From Haliovirga abyssi (lineage in GTDB: Bacteria; Fusobacteriota; Fusobacteriia; Fusobacteriales; Haliovirgaceae), in NCBI RefSeq assembly GCF_030295325.1, contig NZ_AP027059.1, positions 1,484,637-1,548,636 on the forward strand: a stretch of DNA of 64,000 nt, in the 5' to 3' direction. The notes beneath the pieces are model-generated. The model was not told the DNA's origin. It made no database searches and saw nothing but the letters and a program-made list of their open reading frames with translations. Both the position numbers and the translations under genes were made by a program. Below, piece by piece: positions 53,043 through 62,236 of the stretch. Each line of letters starts with the position of its first letter. The first letter of the stretch is position 1.

Positions 53043-53310
53043 CTATACTATCTGTATCTGATTTAACTTTTTTTATTGGAATATTAATAGATAATCCTAC
53101 ATTATCATCCTCTTTTTCAAGATTAAATTCTAACCCTTCTGTATCTATTTCTAAATATTTAGAAAACACTCCTATTAAATCTCTTTTTAAATTTTCCATT
53201 AAAACTGGTGTAAATGTAGTTCTATCTTGCATTATCACAACTCTTAGTCTATTCTTAGCTATTTCTCCACTTTTTTCTTTTACAAATAATTTTTTTATTG
53301 CTTCAAACAT
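53032..53310 (-). CDS. minE: Cell division topological specificity factor MinE
   Basis: A 92-residue protein with A-K-N-R-L-R-V-V-I-M-Q-D-R near residue 18-30 (the MinD-contacting strand/helix) and a C-terminal dimerisation domain (L-E-F-N-L-E-K...L-S-I-N-I-P-I). An amphipathic start (M-F-E-A-I-K-K-L-F) fits the membrane-sensing helix. It follows minD by 35 bases. Confidence 0.94.
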   Translation of the reverse strand: MFEAIKKLFVKEKSGEIAKNRLRVVIMQDRTTFTPVLMENLKRDLIGVFSKYLEIDTEGLEFNLEKEDDNVGLSINIPIKKVKSDTDSIDEK

Positions 53311-53345
53311 TTTTATCCCTCCTATTTTCTCAATAAAATTTACCC

Positions 53346-54146
53346 CTATTTTTTAAACAAAGTAGCAAGTTTTTTCAATATACCTTTTTTTTCTTCAAGA
53401 GTTAATAATGGTACTTTTTCTCCCAATATTCTTTTCACAACATTTCTATATGCTTTACCAGGTCTTGACTCCTCTGTTTTTACAATTGGTTCTCCTCTAT
53501 TAGTTGAAATAACTATATCTTCATCATCAGGAACAATTCCTAATATTTCAATTTCTAATAAGTCCAATACATCTTCTATTGATAACATTTCTCCTCTTTT
53601 TACCATATCCATTCTAATTCTATTAATTATTAATTTAGGGGGATTTTTTTCTGCAGCTTCTAATAATCCTACTATTCTATCTGCATCTCTTACTGCTGAT
53701 ACTTCTGGATTTGTAACCACTATAACTTCATCAGCTCCAGCTATTGCATTTTTAAATCCTCTTTCTATTCCAGCTGGAGAATCTATAAATACATAATCAA
53801 ATGTTTCTGCTAACTCTTTTGTTATTTCCATCATATTTTCTGGCGTCACAGCATCTTTTTCTCTTGTTTGTGCTGCTGGAAGCAATTGTAAATTTGCTTT
53901 TAATTTTTTATCTTTAATTAATGCTTGTTTTAATTTTGCCCTTCCTTCTACTACATCAACTATGTCATAAACAATTCTATTTTCCAATCCCATTACAACA
54001 TCTAAATTTCTAAGCCCAATATCTGCATCTATAACTGCTACTTTTTTTCCCTGCATTGCTAACCCCGTACTAATATTAGCTGTTGTCGTTGTTTTCCCAA
54101 CTCCACCTTTTCCAGAAGTTATTGCATAAATTACACCTTTTCCCAT
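53346..54146 (-). CDS. minD: Septum-site determining ATPase MinD
   Basis: A 266-residue ParA/MinD ATPase with a deviant Walker A (S-G-K-G-G-V-G-K-T-T-T-T, 10-21), D-A-D-I-G-L-R-N-L-D-V-V near 40, F-I-D-S-P-A-G-I near 120 and the C-terminal membrane-targeting helix K-K-L-A-T-L-F-K-K. It oscillates with MinE to place the septum. minC is not adjacent: dut lies upstream. Confidence 0.96.
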   Translation of the reverse strand: MGKGVIYAITSGKGGVGKTTTTANISTGLAMQGKKVAVIDADIGLRNLDVVMGLENRIVYDIVDVVEGRAKLKQALIKDKKLKANLQLLPAAQTREKDAVTPENMMEITKELAETFDYVFIDSPAGIERGFKNAIAGADEVIVVTNPEVSAVRDADRIVGLLEAAEKNPPKLIINRIRMDMVKRGEMLSIEDVLDLLEIEILGIVPDDEDIVISTNRGEPIVKTEESRPGKAYRNVVKRILGEKVPLLTLEEKKGILKKLATLFKK

Positions 54147-54178
54147 AATTACCTCCTATTTTTTATCTTATCCTAATT

Positions 54179-54697
54179 CTAATTCTTCCCTGTATGTCCA
54201 AATCCACCTTCACCACGTAGTGTATTTTCTAATTCTGATACCACTTCTAATTTTGCTTTATCCACTTTTTTTAATATAAATTGTCCAATTCTATCATACG
54301 GCTTTATATTATAAGATTCTTTTCCTAAATTTATCATTATAATTTTTATTTCACCTCTATAATCTGAATCAATTGTACCAGGTGAATTAACTAATGTTAA
54401 TCCATGTTTTAAAGCTAGCCCACTTCTTGGTCTTACTTGCACTTCATATCCAACAGGTATTTCCATTTTAACTCCCGTTGGAACTAAAACTCTTTCTAAT
54501 GGAGCAATCTCTAAATCTTTATTAATAAATGCAAAAATATCCATTCCTGCTGAACCAATTGTTTTATATTCTGGAAGTTTTGCCCCTTCTTCTAATATTA
54601 CTCTTATATTTATTTCATTATTTTTTATATTATTATTATTATCCTCTTTATTATTCTCCTCAACTAATTTTTCAGCCATTATAAATTTTTTAACCAC
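54179..54697 (-). CDS. dut: dUTP diphosphatase
   Basis: A trimeric-type dUTPase with all five motifs: A-G-M-D-I-F-A, P-R-S-G-L-A-L, G-T-I-D-S-D-Y-R-G, R-I-G-Q-F-I-L and R-G-E-G-G-F-G-H-T-G. An Asn/Glu/Lys-rich N-terminal linker (about 14-30) is longer than usual. Start is uncertain: GTG at 54697 or ATG at 54679, 14 bases after AAAGGTGG. It overlaps the degenerate GGDEF gene. Confidence 0.94.
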   Translation of the reverse strand: MVKKFIMAEKLVEENNKEDNNNNIKNNEINIRVILEEGAKLPEYKTIGSAGMDIFAFINKDLEIAPLERVLVPTGVKMEIPVGYEVQVRPRSGLALKHGLTLVNSPGTIDSDYRGEIKIIMINLGKESYNIKPYDRIGQFILKKVDKAKLEVVSELENTLRGEGGFGHTGKN

Positions 54698-55503
54698 CTT
54701 TCAATCTTTAATTTCTTTTTAATATTTTTTTCTGCTTCTTCCATTAAATTTTCAATACTTTTATTTCCTTCAAATATAGAATATCCATAATTTAATTTTA
54801 TTACACTGCTATCCTCATAATTTTTTAACTCTACTAAATTTTTTATTCTTTCCAATACTGTATGTAATTCCTCTACAGAAATTTTATTTAATAATATTGC
54901 AATTTTATTATGCATATATCTAATCACTATATCACTTTCTTTTATATTATCATCAATTTTATTTATAATTTCATTAAACTTTTGTATTGGTATATTTAAT
55001 TGTTTTTGTGATTCATAATCTATATAATAGTCTATTTCACAAATTAACAATATAAATTTTTGATTTCTTTTTCTTTCAATATCCAAAATTTCTTTTAAAT
55101 ATTCTTTTTCAAATTCGATTTCTTCATCAAAATTTATTATATGTCCTGATAAAGCTATCCTTTCAATTGCAAGTTCTAACATACTTATAAATGGTTTTAA
55201 TACAGGAAATTCTTTTTCAAATATAATGACTCCATATTTTTTTCCTCTTACATTTAAAATATGTTTATGTCCATTATTTATACAATCTATATCATTTAAT
55301 TCTTTATATAATTTTTTACCCTCACATTGAATTGCTATATTTTTTTTATAAATATCATTTTTTTCATCATATTTATAAAAAGCTATTTTTTTTATATTAT
55401 ACTCTTTTTTTAGCATTTCAAAACTCTCGTTCAAAATTGTTTCAAAAGATACAATGTTTTTTAATTTTTCTATAAAATTTTCAATAAATTTTATATTTTT
55501 CAT
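54679..55503 (-). CDS. Degenerate GGDEF-domain protein with GAF-like N terminus
   Basis: A 274-residue protein. Residues 1-120 look like a GAF-type sensor. Residues 135-265 have the GGDEF fold: L-L-I-C-E-I-D158-Y-Y (metal Asp), then the active loop R195-Y-M-H-N-K-I-A-I-L-L where active diguanylate cyclases have R-Y-G-G-D-E-F-A-I-L-L. All five signature residues are replaced, so c-di-GMP synthesis is not expected. It may act as a binding or structural domain. It lies between the M16 peptidase gene and dut, in the run containing minD and minE, without any other c-di-GMP gene in the window. Confidence 0.8.
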   Translation of the reverse strand: MKNIKFIENFIEKLKNIVSFETILNESFEMLKKEYNIKKIAFYKYDEKNDIYKKNIAIQCEGKKLYKELNDIDCINNGHKHILNVRGKKYGVIIFEKEFPVLKPFISMLELAIERIALSGHIINFDEEIEFEKEYLKEILDIERKRNQKFILLICEIDYYIDYESQKQLNIPIQKFNEIINKIDDNIKESDIVIRYMHNKIAILLNKISVEELHTVLERIKNLVELKNYEDSSVIKLNYGYSIFEGNKSIENLMEEAEKNIKKKLKIERWLKNL

Positions 55504-55505
55504 TC

Positions 55506-56735
55506 TTATATATCCCCTAGTGCAACTACAGAATAATTATCCTCTTTAAAATACGTTTTGGCAAAATCATGTATATCTTCTAATGTTATATTTTTTATAT
55601 CTTCTAGGATTGCTTCTATTTTTCTTATTTCTCCATATCTAATATAAGCTAATGCCATCCTTGCCATTCTTGAACGAGTTGTTTCTAATCCTAATGTTAA
55701 ATCACTAATATATTGATTTTTACTTTTTTCCAATTCTTTTTTAGTTATTCCATTTTCATAAATATCTTTAAATTCATTTTTTATTATTTCTATTGCCTCA
55801 TTATACTTATCTTTTGTACTTCCTGCATAAGCTGTAAAAAATCCGCCTTCTTTATACATCGAACTATAAGTATATACAGAATAAGCTAATCCTTTATCTT
55901 CTCTAACTTTTTGAAATAATCTTGAGCTCATACTTCCGCCTAGAATATTAGATAATAAACTTAATATATATCTATTTTTATCTAAATAAGATATACCCTT
56001 TGTATTTACACATAAATGAACTTGATTACTTTCTCTTTTCATCTCTTCAATACCTGTGTTTATAATTACCTCTTTATTATATTCTCTATCTACTTTTGTT
56101 CTATTTAATTTACCAATATTTTCATTTAGCTGTTTTATAACTTCTTCTTTATTAAAATTTCCAACAACTGATATTACTGTATTATCTTTTGTATATCTAT
56201 CTTCCCAATATTTTTTTAATAATTCTCTACTTATATTAGTTACACTTTCTTCTGAGCCTGCAATTGGAAGTCCTAAATTGCTTTTGTTTAATACAAATCT
56301 AGAGTTTATTTCATGAATTTTTTCTTCTGGTATATCTTCATACATTCTAATCTCTTCTATAACAACTTTTTTTTCTTTTTCTAGTTCCTCTTCTGGAAAT
56401 GTAGAGTTAGTATAAATATCTGCTAATACATCTATTGCTAAATTTAAATATGTATTAACAATACTAACATAATATGCTGTAACTTCTTTGCTTGTATATG
56501 CATTTATTTTTCCACCTACATTATCTATATCTTCCGATATCTCTTTTGCATTTCTTCTTGAAGTTCCTTTAAATAACATATGCTCCAATAGATGAGATAT
56601 TCCCTTCTCTTCATAATTTTCATATTTAGAACCTGTTATTGCATATATACCTATTGTTGCTGATTTTACATTTTTTGTAACTTCCATTATTACAGGTATC
56701 CCATTTTCTAATTCCACTATTTCAAATTTAAACAT
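55506..56735 (-). CDS. M16 family zinc metallopeptidase
   Basis: A 409-residue pitrilysin-type protease: the inverted zinc motif H48-L-L-E-H52 with E51 as base, and a downstream E-x-x-x-x-E-E-I-R-M-Y-E-D helix carrying the third ligand. Both halves of the M16 fold (about 1-210 and 220-409, R-L-F-Q-K-V-R-E-D-K-G-L-A-Y-S-V) are present, with no signal peptide. Such YmxG/MPP-like proteins are common in low-GC bacteria; the substrate is unknown. Confidence 0.92.
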   Translation of the reverse strand: MFKFEIVELENGIPVIMEVTKNVKSATIGIYAITGSKYENYEEKGISHLLEHMLFKGTSRRNAKEISEDIDNVGGKINAYTSKEVTAYYVSIVNTYLNLAIDVLADIYTNSTFPEEELEKEKKVVIEEIRMYEDIPEEKIHEINSRFVLNKSNLGLPIAGSEESVTNISRELLKKYWEDRYTKDNTVISVVGNFNKEEVIKQLNENIGKLNRTKVDREYNKEVIINTGIEEMKRESNQVHLCVNTKGISYLDKNRYILSLLSNILGGSMSSRLFQKVREDKGLAYSVYTYSSMYKEGGFFTAYAGSTKDKYNEAIEIIKNEFKDIYENGITKKELEKSKNQYISDLTLGLETTRSRMARMALAYIRYGEIRKIEAILEDIKNITLEDIHDFAKTYFKEDNYSVVALGDI

Positions 56736-56753
56736 ATTTTTCCTCCCAATTTC

Positions 56754-57824
56754 TTAATATTCACTTATTTTAACCAATGATATCCCTAAAACTAAAAAGA
56801 GTATATCTGGTATCCATCCACTTAACATTGGTGATAAAAATCCTCCAACTCCCAATGCCTCTGTTGTAGCTGTTACAACGTAATATATATACCCTATTAC
56901 TACACTTAATCCTATACTTACTGCTGATGCTCCTCTTATATATCTACTTCCTAGAGATAATCCTATAAAGCTCATTATAAGTGCTGCAAATGGATACGCC
57001 ATTTTTTTATACATTGCCACTAATATTTTTTTTACATCCCCACCTGTTTTTTTTATAAAATTAGCTGCATCTTTTAATTCACTTATATTCATCTCTTTTT
57101 CTCTAACTTTATCTCTTAGTAAATCTGAAGGAGTTTCTTTAAAAAAATCTGGCTCATAAAATCCCATTGTTTCTATTTTATTATTAATAATGTCATTTAT
57201 TTTAACTCTAGAAAAATACCATTTCTTCAATTTTATATTATATTTTCCTCTTTTAACTGTTATAATTTTCTCTATTTTTGAAAAACTATTATCCAATAAT
57301 ACTATTTCAGAATCTGAAATATTGTTTCCATTTACAAGTCTTATATAAGTTAAATAATTTCCTTGCCCTTTCATAAATACATCAGTTTTTATTCTTGATT
57401 CTTTCACATTATATACTTCGTTATTTTTTAATTCTCTATACTTTTTATTTGAATTTGGAACCACATTATTATTGAACCATAATAATCCAATTGAAATCAA
57501 ACCACTTAATATTACTGGAGCTAAAATAATTCTTTTAAAACTTACTCCTGATGTTTTAAGAGCCATTATTTCTAAGTTAGTAGCCATCTTATTTACCGTC
57601 ATTAATCCACCTAATAAAACTCCTAATGGTATGACATTTATCATTACTGTAGGTAGCCCATTTAAAAGTAATATAAATCCTTGAATAGGTGTTAATTTCC
57701 CATCCATTATATATCCAATAATTCTAAACATTTCACTTAAAATAAAAATTATTAAAAATGCCATTACTCCTAATAAAAATGATTTTATAAAACTTTTTAA
57801 TATATATTTATCCAATTTTTTCAT
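56754..57824 (-). CDS. lptG: LptF/LptG-family permease (second gene, LptG-like)
   Basis: A 356-residue YjgP/YjgQ permease with six helices (three N-terminal, three C-terminal) around a periplasmic beta-jellyroll (about 125-260), as in the LptB2FG lipopolysaccharide extractor. I call LptG from gene order after lptF. It begins directly at the end of lptF. Its presence implies an outer membrane with LPS-like glycolipid. Confidence 0.85.
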   Translation of the reverse strand: MKKLDKYILKSFIKSFLLGVMAFLIIFILSEMFRIIGYIMDGKLTPIQGFILLLNGLPTVMINVIPLGVLLGGLMTVNKMATNLEIMALKTSGVSFKRIILAPVILSGLISIGLLWFNNNVVPNSNKKYRELKNNEVYNVKESRIKTDVFMKGQGNYLTYIRLVNGNNISDSEIVLLDNSFSKIEKIITVKRGKYNIKLKKWYFSRVKINDIINNKIETMGFYEPDFFKETPSDLLRDKVREKEMNISELKDAANFIKKTGGDVKKILVAMYKKMAYPFAALIMSFIGLSLGSRYIRGASAVSIGLSVVIGYIYYVVTATTEALGVGGFLSPMLSGWIPDILFLVLGISLVKISEY

Positions 57825-58907
57825 CTATCTACTCCTTGTTTGCTTATAAAACAATATTAGACTAAGTAATAATAATAATAAATTAGGATACCACATTCCT
57901 ACAATTGGTGACAAAACTTTATTATAAATTAATAATCTTCCAAAATTAATTCCCATTATATAAAAAAATATAATTACTAAACTTATTCCAAAACTAACCC
58001 CTTTCCCATTCCTATTGTTCTTTACAGATAGCAATACCCCTAAAAATGAAAGTATTAATGCTGATATTGGTATTGCTAATTTTTGCTGATATTCAATTTC
58101 ATAAGATAATGAATTAATTTTTTTCTTTCTTCTCTTAATAATAGCTTCTCTAAGTTCTGTAATACTCATCATAGATTTTCTCTTTTTATTTATACTAAAA
58201 TTCCCAAAAAAAGTATTTATTGGTATTGATTGTTTCTCAAAACTACCGCTTAATTCTTTTTCCCCTTTTGAATTTATATTATAAAAATTAGCATTTTCCA
58301 AAATCATATCACTTTTTTTCCATTTTGCCTTTTTAGATATTATTACTTCTGGAAATGGTGTATCTGATTCTTTTTTAAATACTATTAAATTTTCTGCTTC
58401 ACTCACTTCATTGTCCATTTTATTTATATATATATTATAATCTCCAATTCCTTCTACAAAAACTTTTTCTTCTATTTTTACTGCAGGTTTTCTATATGCT
58501 ATTTTTTTGCTTAACATTCCAAATTTTGTATATGACTCGGGAACAACTTCTTCTTCCAAAAAAAATACAAAACCCATTGTTAATACCCCTAATATTAATG
58601 CAGGTCTTAAAAATCTAGTCATACTTATACCAATTGATTCTAATGCTACAATTTCACTATTTCCAGATAGTTTCCCATAAGATATCATTACACCTAACAA
58701 TAACCCCATTGGAATAGTTTGCACTAATACTGGTGGGAAATAATAAGAGATCAAGGATAACACATCTTTTACAGGTACATTTTTTACTATTATATTCTCC
58801 ATCATCTCTACTAATGCATCTATTAAAAATATAAATGTAAATAAACTTATACCAAAAATTACAGGTGCTCCCATCTCTTCGTAAAAATATCTATCTATTA
58901 TTTTCAT
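57825..58907 (-). CDS. lptF: LptF/LptG-family permease (first gene, LptF-like)
   Basis: A 360-residue paralogue of the next gene with the same six-helix plus jellyroll layout (N-terminal I-I-D-R-Y-F-Y-E-E-M; I-P-M-G-L-L-L-G-V-M-I-S-Y-G-K-L-S-G-N-S-E near residue 65-85). It forms the other half of the permease. lptB, lptC and lptA are not in the window. It overlaps cvpA by 4 bases. Confidence 0.85.
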   Translation of the reverse strand: MKIIDRYFYEEMGAPVIFGISLFTFIFLIDALVEMMENIIVKNVPVKDVLSLISYYFPPVLVQTIPMGLLLGVMISYGKLSGNSEIVALESIGISMTRFLRPALILGVLTMGFVFFLEEEVVPESYTKFGMLSKKIAYRKPAVKIEEKVFVEGIGDYNIYINKMDNEVSEAENLIVFKKESDTPFPEVIISKKAKWKKSDMILENANFYNINSKGEKELSGSFEKQSIPINTFFGNFSINKKRKSMMSITELREAIIKRRKKKINSLSYEIEYQQKLAIPISALILSFLGVLLSVKNNRNGKGVSFGISLVIIFFYIMGINFGRLLIYNKVLSPIVGMWYPNLLLLLLSLILFYKQTRSR

Positions 58908-59566
58908 TTTACTTCACCTTTCAAAGCTTTTTGCAATATGTCATTAATCTCTTTTTCATTTTTACTATTTTTTAATATTTTTTTTGTATCTATGTTTTTT
59001 AAATCTTTAAATTTTACATTCTTTTTTACAGATTTGTTTATAATCTCTTCTATATTTATATTAGTATTAAATTTTTTAACTTCCTCTTCTAAATTTTTAG
59101 GCATTAGCGAAACTAATTTAGGCGAAATTTTACTTATAGCTTTTCCAGAATAACTTTTATATAACTCTTTATGAAATTGGTCATTAAAATTAGAGATAGC
59201 AGCCATAACTAAAAGTATAACTATAGCTATAAAACTTCCTTTTAAAAATCCTGCTAATCCACCAAGCACTCTATCTAACCATCCTAATAGAATTGTATGG
59301 AAAAATTTCTTCAGTAGTAAAATAATCATATACATAATAATATATGATACTAATATTGTCAAAACATATACAATCAAATAATTAGTATTATTTTTTATAT
59401 GCTTACTCCCAAAAACTATAAGATAAATATTTCCAGAAATCCTTTTCGCTATTAATATAGATATTAATCCACCAAATAATGAAAAAAACTCTAAAATAAA
59501 CCCTTTAAATATACCTATTATCATACTTAACGCAATTATTGCAATTATAATAGAATCAATATACAT
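58904..59566 (-). CDS. CvpA family membrane protein
   Basis: A protein of about 220 residues with four N-terminal helices (I-I-G-I-F-K-G-F-I-L-E-F-F-S-L-F-G-G) in the colicin V production protein family, plus a hydrophilic Lys-rich C-terminal tail of about 80 residues. ATG 59566 has GGAGGG upstream; a TTG at 59578 would overlap it. Role in envelope stress or secretion is not defined. Confidence 0.87.
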   Translation of the reverse strand: MYIDSIIIAIIALSMIIGIFKGFILEFFSLFGGLISILIAKRISGNIYLIVFGSKHIKNNTNYLIVYVLTILVSYIIMYMIILLLKKFFHTILLGWLDRVLGGLAGFLKGSFIAIVILLVMAAISNFNDQFHKELYKSYSGKAISKISPKLVSLMPKNLEEEVKKFNTNINIEEIINKSVKKNVKFKDLKNIDTKKILKNSKNEKEINDILQKALKGEVK

Positions 59567-59597
59567 ATTTCCCTCCAACTTTATTTTTTTATATTAT

Positions 59598-60782
59598 TTA
59601 ATTCATCACCTTTACCCATAAACATTTAAGATATAAACTTTCTGGAATATGTAAAATCCAAGGATGATCTTCTGGTTGATATGTAACTCCAACCACTTTT
59701 AATAATTTCCCATTTTTAGATGCTGCCATTCTTGTTACTTCAATCAAATCTTGTAAAGTAATGTGATATGCACATGTGCATACTCCTAATATTCCATCTT
59801 TTTCAATTAATTTAAATCCATTATCACATAAATTATAGAATAGATCTCTTCCTTTTTTTACATCATTTTTACTTTTTACTAATGCTGGTGGATCTAATAC
59901 AATTAAATCATATTTCTCTTTTTTTTGAGATAATATATTTAATATGCTAAAAGCATCTCCTTCTATTGTAGAAAAATCGCCTTCAAACTCATTTAAACTA
60001 TAATTTTTTTTAGCTACTTCTAATGCCTCAGGTGATTTATCTATTGCAACTACTTTTTTACTACCTTTTTTCAAAGCAGCCATTGAAAATCCTCCACTTG
60101 ATGAAAAAACATCTAAAACTTTACTGTTAGGTTTTATATAGTTCATTATAAATTTCCTAGAATCTCTTTGATCTAAAAAGAACCCTGTTTTTTGTCCATT
60201 AACTATATCAATAATAAATTTCATACCATTGTCTTCCATTATTATTTCATCTGGAATTTCTCCATATATAAGCCCGCTTTTTAATTCTAATCCCTCTTTT
60301 ATTCTACTTCCCATATCTGATCTTTCATAAATCCCTTTAGGTTTTATTACTTCCCTTAATGATTTTATTATCTCTTCTTTAAATTTTTCTATTCCTAATG
60401 TTCTAAATTGAACTGATAAATATTTACCAAACATATCTACAATTAATCCAGAAAATCCATCTGCTTCAGAGTAAAATAATCTAATTGAATTTGTTTCATT
60501 TAAAATATGTTTTCTATTTTCATATGCTGTTTTTATCCTATTTTTAATAAATTTTTTATCTATTTTTTCATCTTGTGTTGTTAATACTCTTACCAAAGTA
60601 CTTGCATTATCATTAATATATCCTCTTCCTACAAAACTTAAATCTTCTGACACAACATCTACTATATCTCCATTTTCATAATTTCCCATAATAGATTTCA
60701 CTTCATCTTTATATACAAATGGGTAAAAATTTCTTATTTTTCTATCTTTCATTTTTTTTAATATTACTCTTACTTTTGCCAT
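59598..60782 (-). CDS. rlmI: RlmI-family 23S rRNA m5C methyltransferase
   Basis: A 394-residue protein: N-terminal PUA-like domain (about 1-75), then a Rossmann methyltransferase with V-L-D-V-F-S-S-S-G-G-F-S (about 222-233), V-L-D-P-P-A-L near 298 and the C-T-C-A-Y-H-I catalytic motif near 340. Family members methylate C1962 of 23S rRNA; Ala replaces the usual Ser after the second cysteine. Confidence 0.9.
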   Translation of the reverse strand: MAKVRVILKKMKDRKIRNFYPFVYKDEVKSIMGNYENGDIVDVVSEDLSFVGRGYINDNASTLVRVLTTQDEKIDKKFIKNRIKTAYENRKHILNETNSIRLFYSEADGFSGLIVDMFGKYLSVQFRTLGIEKFKEEIIKSLREVIKPKGIYERSDMGSRIKEGLELKSGLIYGEIPDEIIMEDNGMKFIIDIVNGQKTGFFLDQRDSRKFIMNYIKPNSKVLDVFSSSGGFSMAALKKGSKKVVAIDKSPEALEVAKKNYSLNEFEGDFSTIEGDAFSILNILSQKKEKYDLIVLDPPALVKSKNDVKKGRDLFYNLCDNGFKLIEKDGILGVCTCAYHITLQDLIEVTRMAASKNGKLLKVVGVTYQPEDHPWILHIPESLYLKCLWVKVMN

Positions 60783-60861
60783 TATTTCTCCTTTTATACT
60801 ATTTTCTTTTTATACTATTTTTTTATTTTTTATATTATTCTTATTTTTTATATTATTCCAA

Positions 60862-61632
60862 CTATTTCATTTCAAACATTTTAACATTAATACTTTTTTT
60901 CCTTTTTAATTTTTTTATCTCTTTTTTTAAAATTATTAATTCATTAATATCATAAATTTTCTTATCTTTATTTATAATTTTAAATAATTTAATATCTAGT
61001 TCACTATAAAAAAAGAATAAACTTTTTTTTACATTAATCACTTTACCATAAATTATAGAACCTTTCTCAGCAATACCTTTTATCTTTTCTTCTAAAATAA
61101 ATTTAATAATTTCACCATTTTTTAATTTTATTTTTCTAAAATCCCTATATAGTTTTAGTTCTATTTTGTTATTTTTCATAGATTTTTTTAGCTCTTTTTC
61201 CTGACTAAAAAATATTTTTTCTTCACTGTTTTTATTACCTAAAAATTTTTTTATTTTTTTTATTCTATCTAAAAAATTCAATTTATTATTATATTTTCTA
61301 AAACAACCATATTCAATTTTTTCTATTCTATCAAGTATAGATTTATCAAAGCTTTTTTTCCCAAATATAATTAATTCAGATTCTCCTAACTTATTTTTAA
61401 TATTATCTTGTAAAAAATTATATAATTTATTTTCTCTCTCTTCTATACTTCCTTCTCCTACTTCTCCATATACTTTTTTTTCCATAATACCAATTTGTTT
61501 TTCAATCGTAAAACTATCATCTAATGTAAATCCATATAATATATTTTCAATTTCTATATATTTATTATTATCTCCAAAACTAAATAAAAATATAAGAAAA
61601 AACAATAGCACGCTTATAATTTTTTTATCCAT
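60862..61632 (-). CDS. Exported protein of unknown function
   Basis: A 256-residue protein with a Sec signal peptide (M-D-K-K-I-I-S-V-L-L-F-F-L-I-F-L-F-S-F-G). The remainder is very Lys/Ile-rich, with an N-terminal half containing three Cys-free helices and a C-terminal half (about 150-225) predicted as beta (I-K-F-I-L-E-E-K...I-I-Y-G-K-V-I-N-V). I recognise no family. It may be periplasmic. It lies 112 bases after the BsuPI-like gene. Confidence 0.7.
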   Translation of the reverse strand: MDKKIISVLLFFLIFLFSFGDNNKYIEIENILYGFTLDDSFTIEKQIGIMEKKVYGEVGEGSIEERENKLYNFLQDNIKNKLGESELIIFGKKSFDKSILDRIEKIEYGCFRKYNNKLNFLDRIKKIKKFLGNKNSEEKIFFSQEKELKKSMKNNKIELKLYRDFRKIKLKNGEIIKFILEEKIKGIAEKGSIIYGKVINVKKSLFFFYSELDIKLFKIINKDKKIYDINELIILKKEIKKLKRKKSINVKMFEMK

Positions 61633-61744
61633 AATTATTAAATCCCCCTAATATATTATGAAACAATATATGCTCAAAGTTTCTTAAAAAAATATAAAAT
61701 ATATCTTCTACTAAAAAATAAGCAAATAATTATTTTTTACAACC

Positions 61745-62236
61745 CTAATTTATAAAAAAATTCATATCAAATTTTATATTAAAATCTTTACTATATATAT
61801 GTAATTCATATTCACCACTATTTATAGCTTCTTCTGTATTACTTTCATTCATCCATAAATCTGAAAAAACAATTTTACTATATCCATTTATTTTTAATTT
61901 TCTTTTTCCAGAAGCATTCTTTTCTAAAATATCTTTTTTATATATAATCTTATCCCCTTTTGTAATTATAAAATTAAAGCTGTTTTCTTTTTTCAAAATA
62001 AAATATTTTGGCTTTTTACTTCTATTTTTAATTTCTACTTTTATAAGTAATGCCTCATCTTTATCTATTTTATATTTACTAATAATTGCACTGTATTTCA
62101 CATTATTTAAAATTAACTCCTGCTTTGTAGGCATCTTTTTTTGAAAATAATAATTTAATAACAAAATAAGTCCAAATATAAAAATTAAATCAAGAATAGT
62201 TATAATGTTTGATTTTTTTTTAAAAAAACTATTCAT
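61745..62236 (-). CDS. Membrane-anchored BsuPI-like domain protein
   Basis: A 163-residue protein with one N-terminal helix (I-L-D-L-I-F-I-F-G-L-I-L-L-L) and an extracytoplasmic beta domain. The order L-L-I-K-V-E-I-K-N-R-S-K-K-P...F-N-F-I-I-T-K-G-D-K-I-I-Y, then I-N-S-G-E-Y-E-L-H-I-Y resembles the intracellular proteinase inhibitor BsuPI fold, though here it is anchored outside. The match is by pattern only. The start shares TAATG with alr. Confidence 0.65.
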   Translation of the reverse strand: MNSFFKKKSNIITILDLIFIFGLILLLNYYFQKKMPTKQELILNNVKYSAIISKYKIDKDEALLIKVEIKNRSKKPKYFILKKENSFNFIITKGDKIIYKKDILEKNASGKRKLKINGYSKIVFSDLWMNESNTEEAINSGEYELHIYSKDFNIKFDMNFFIN

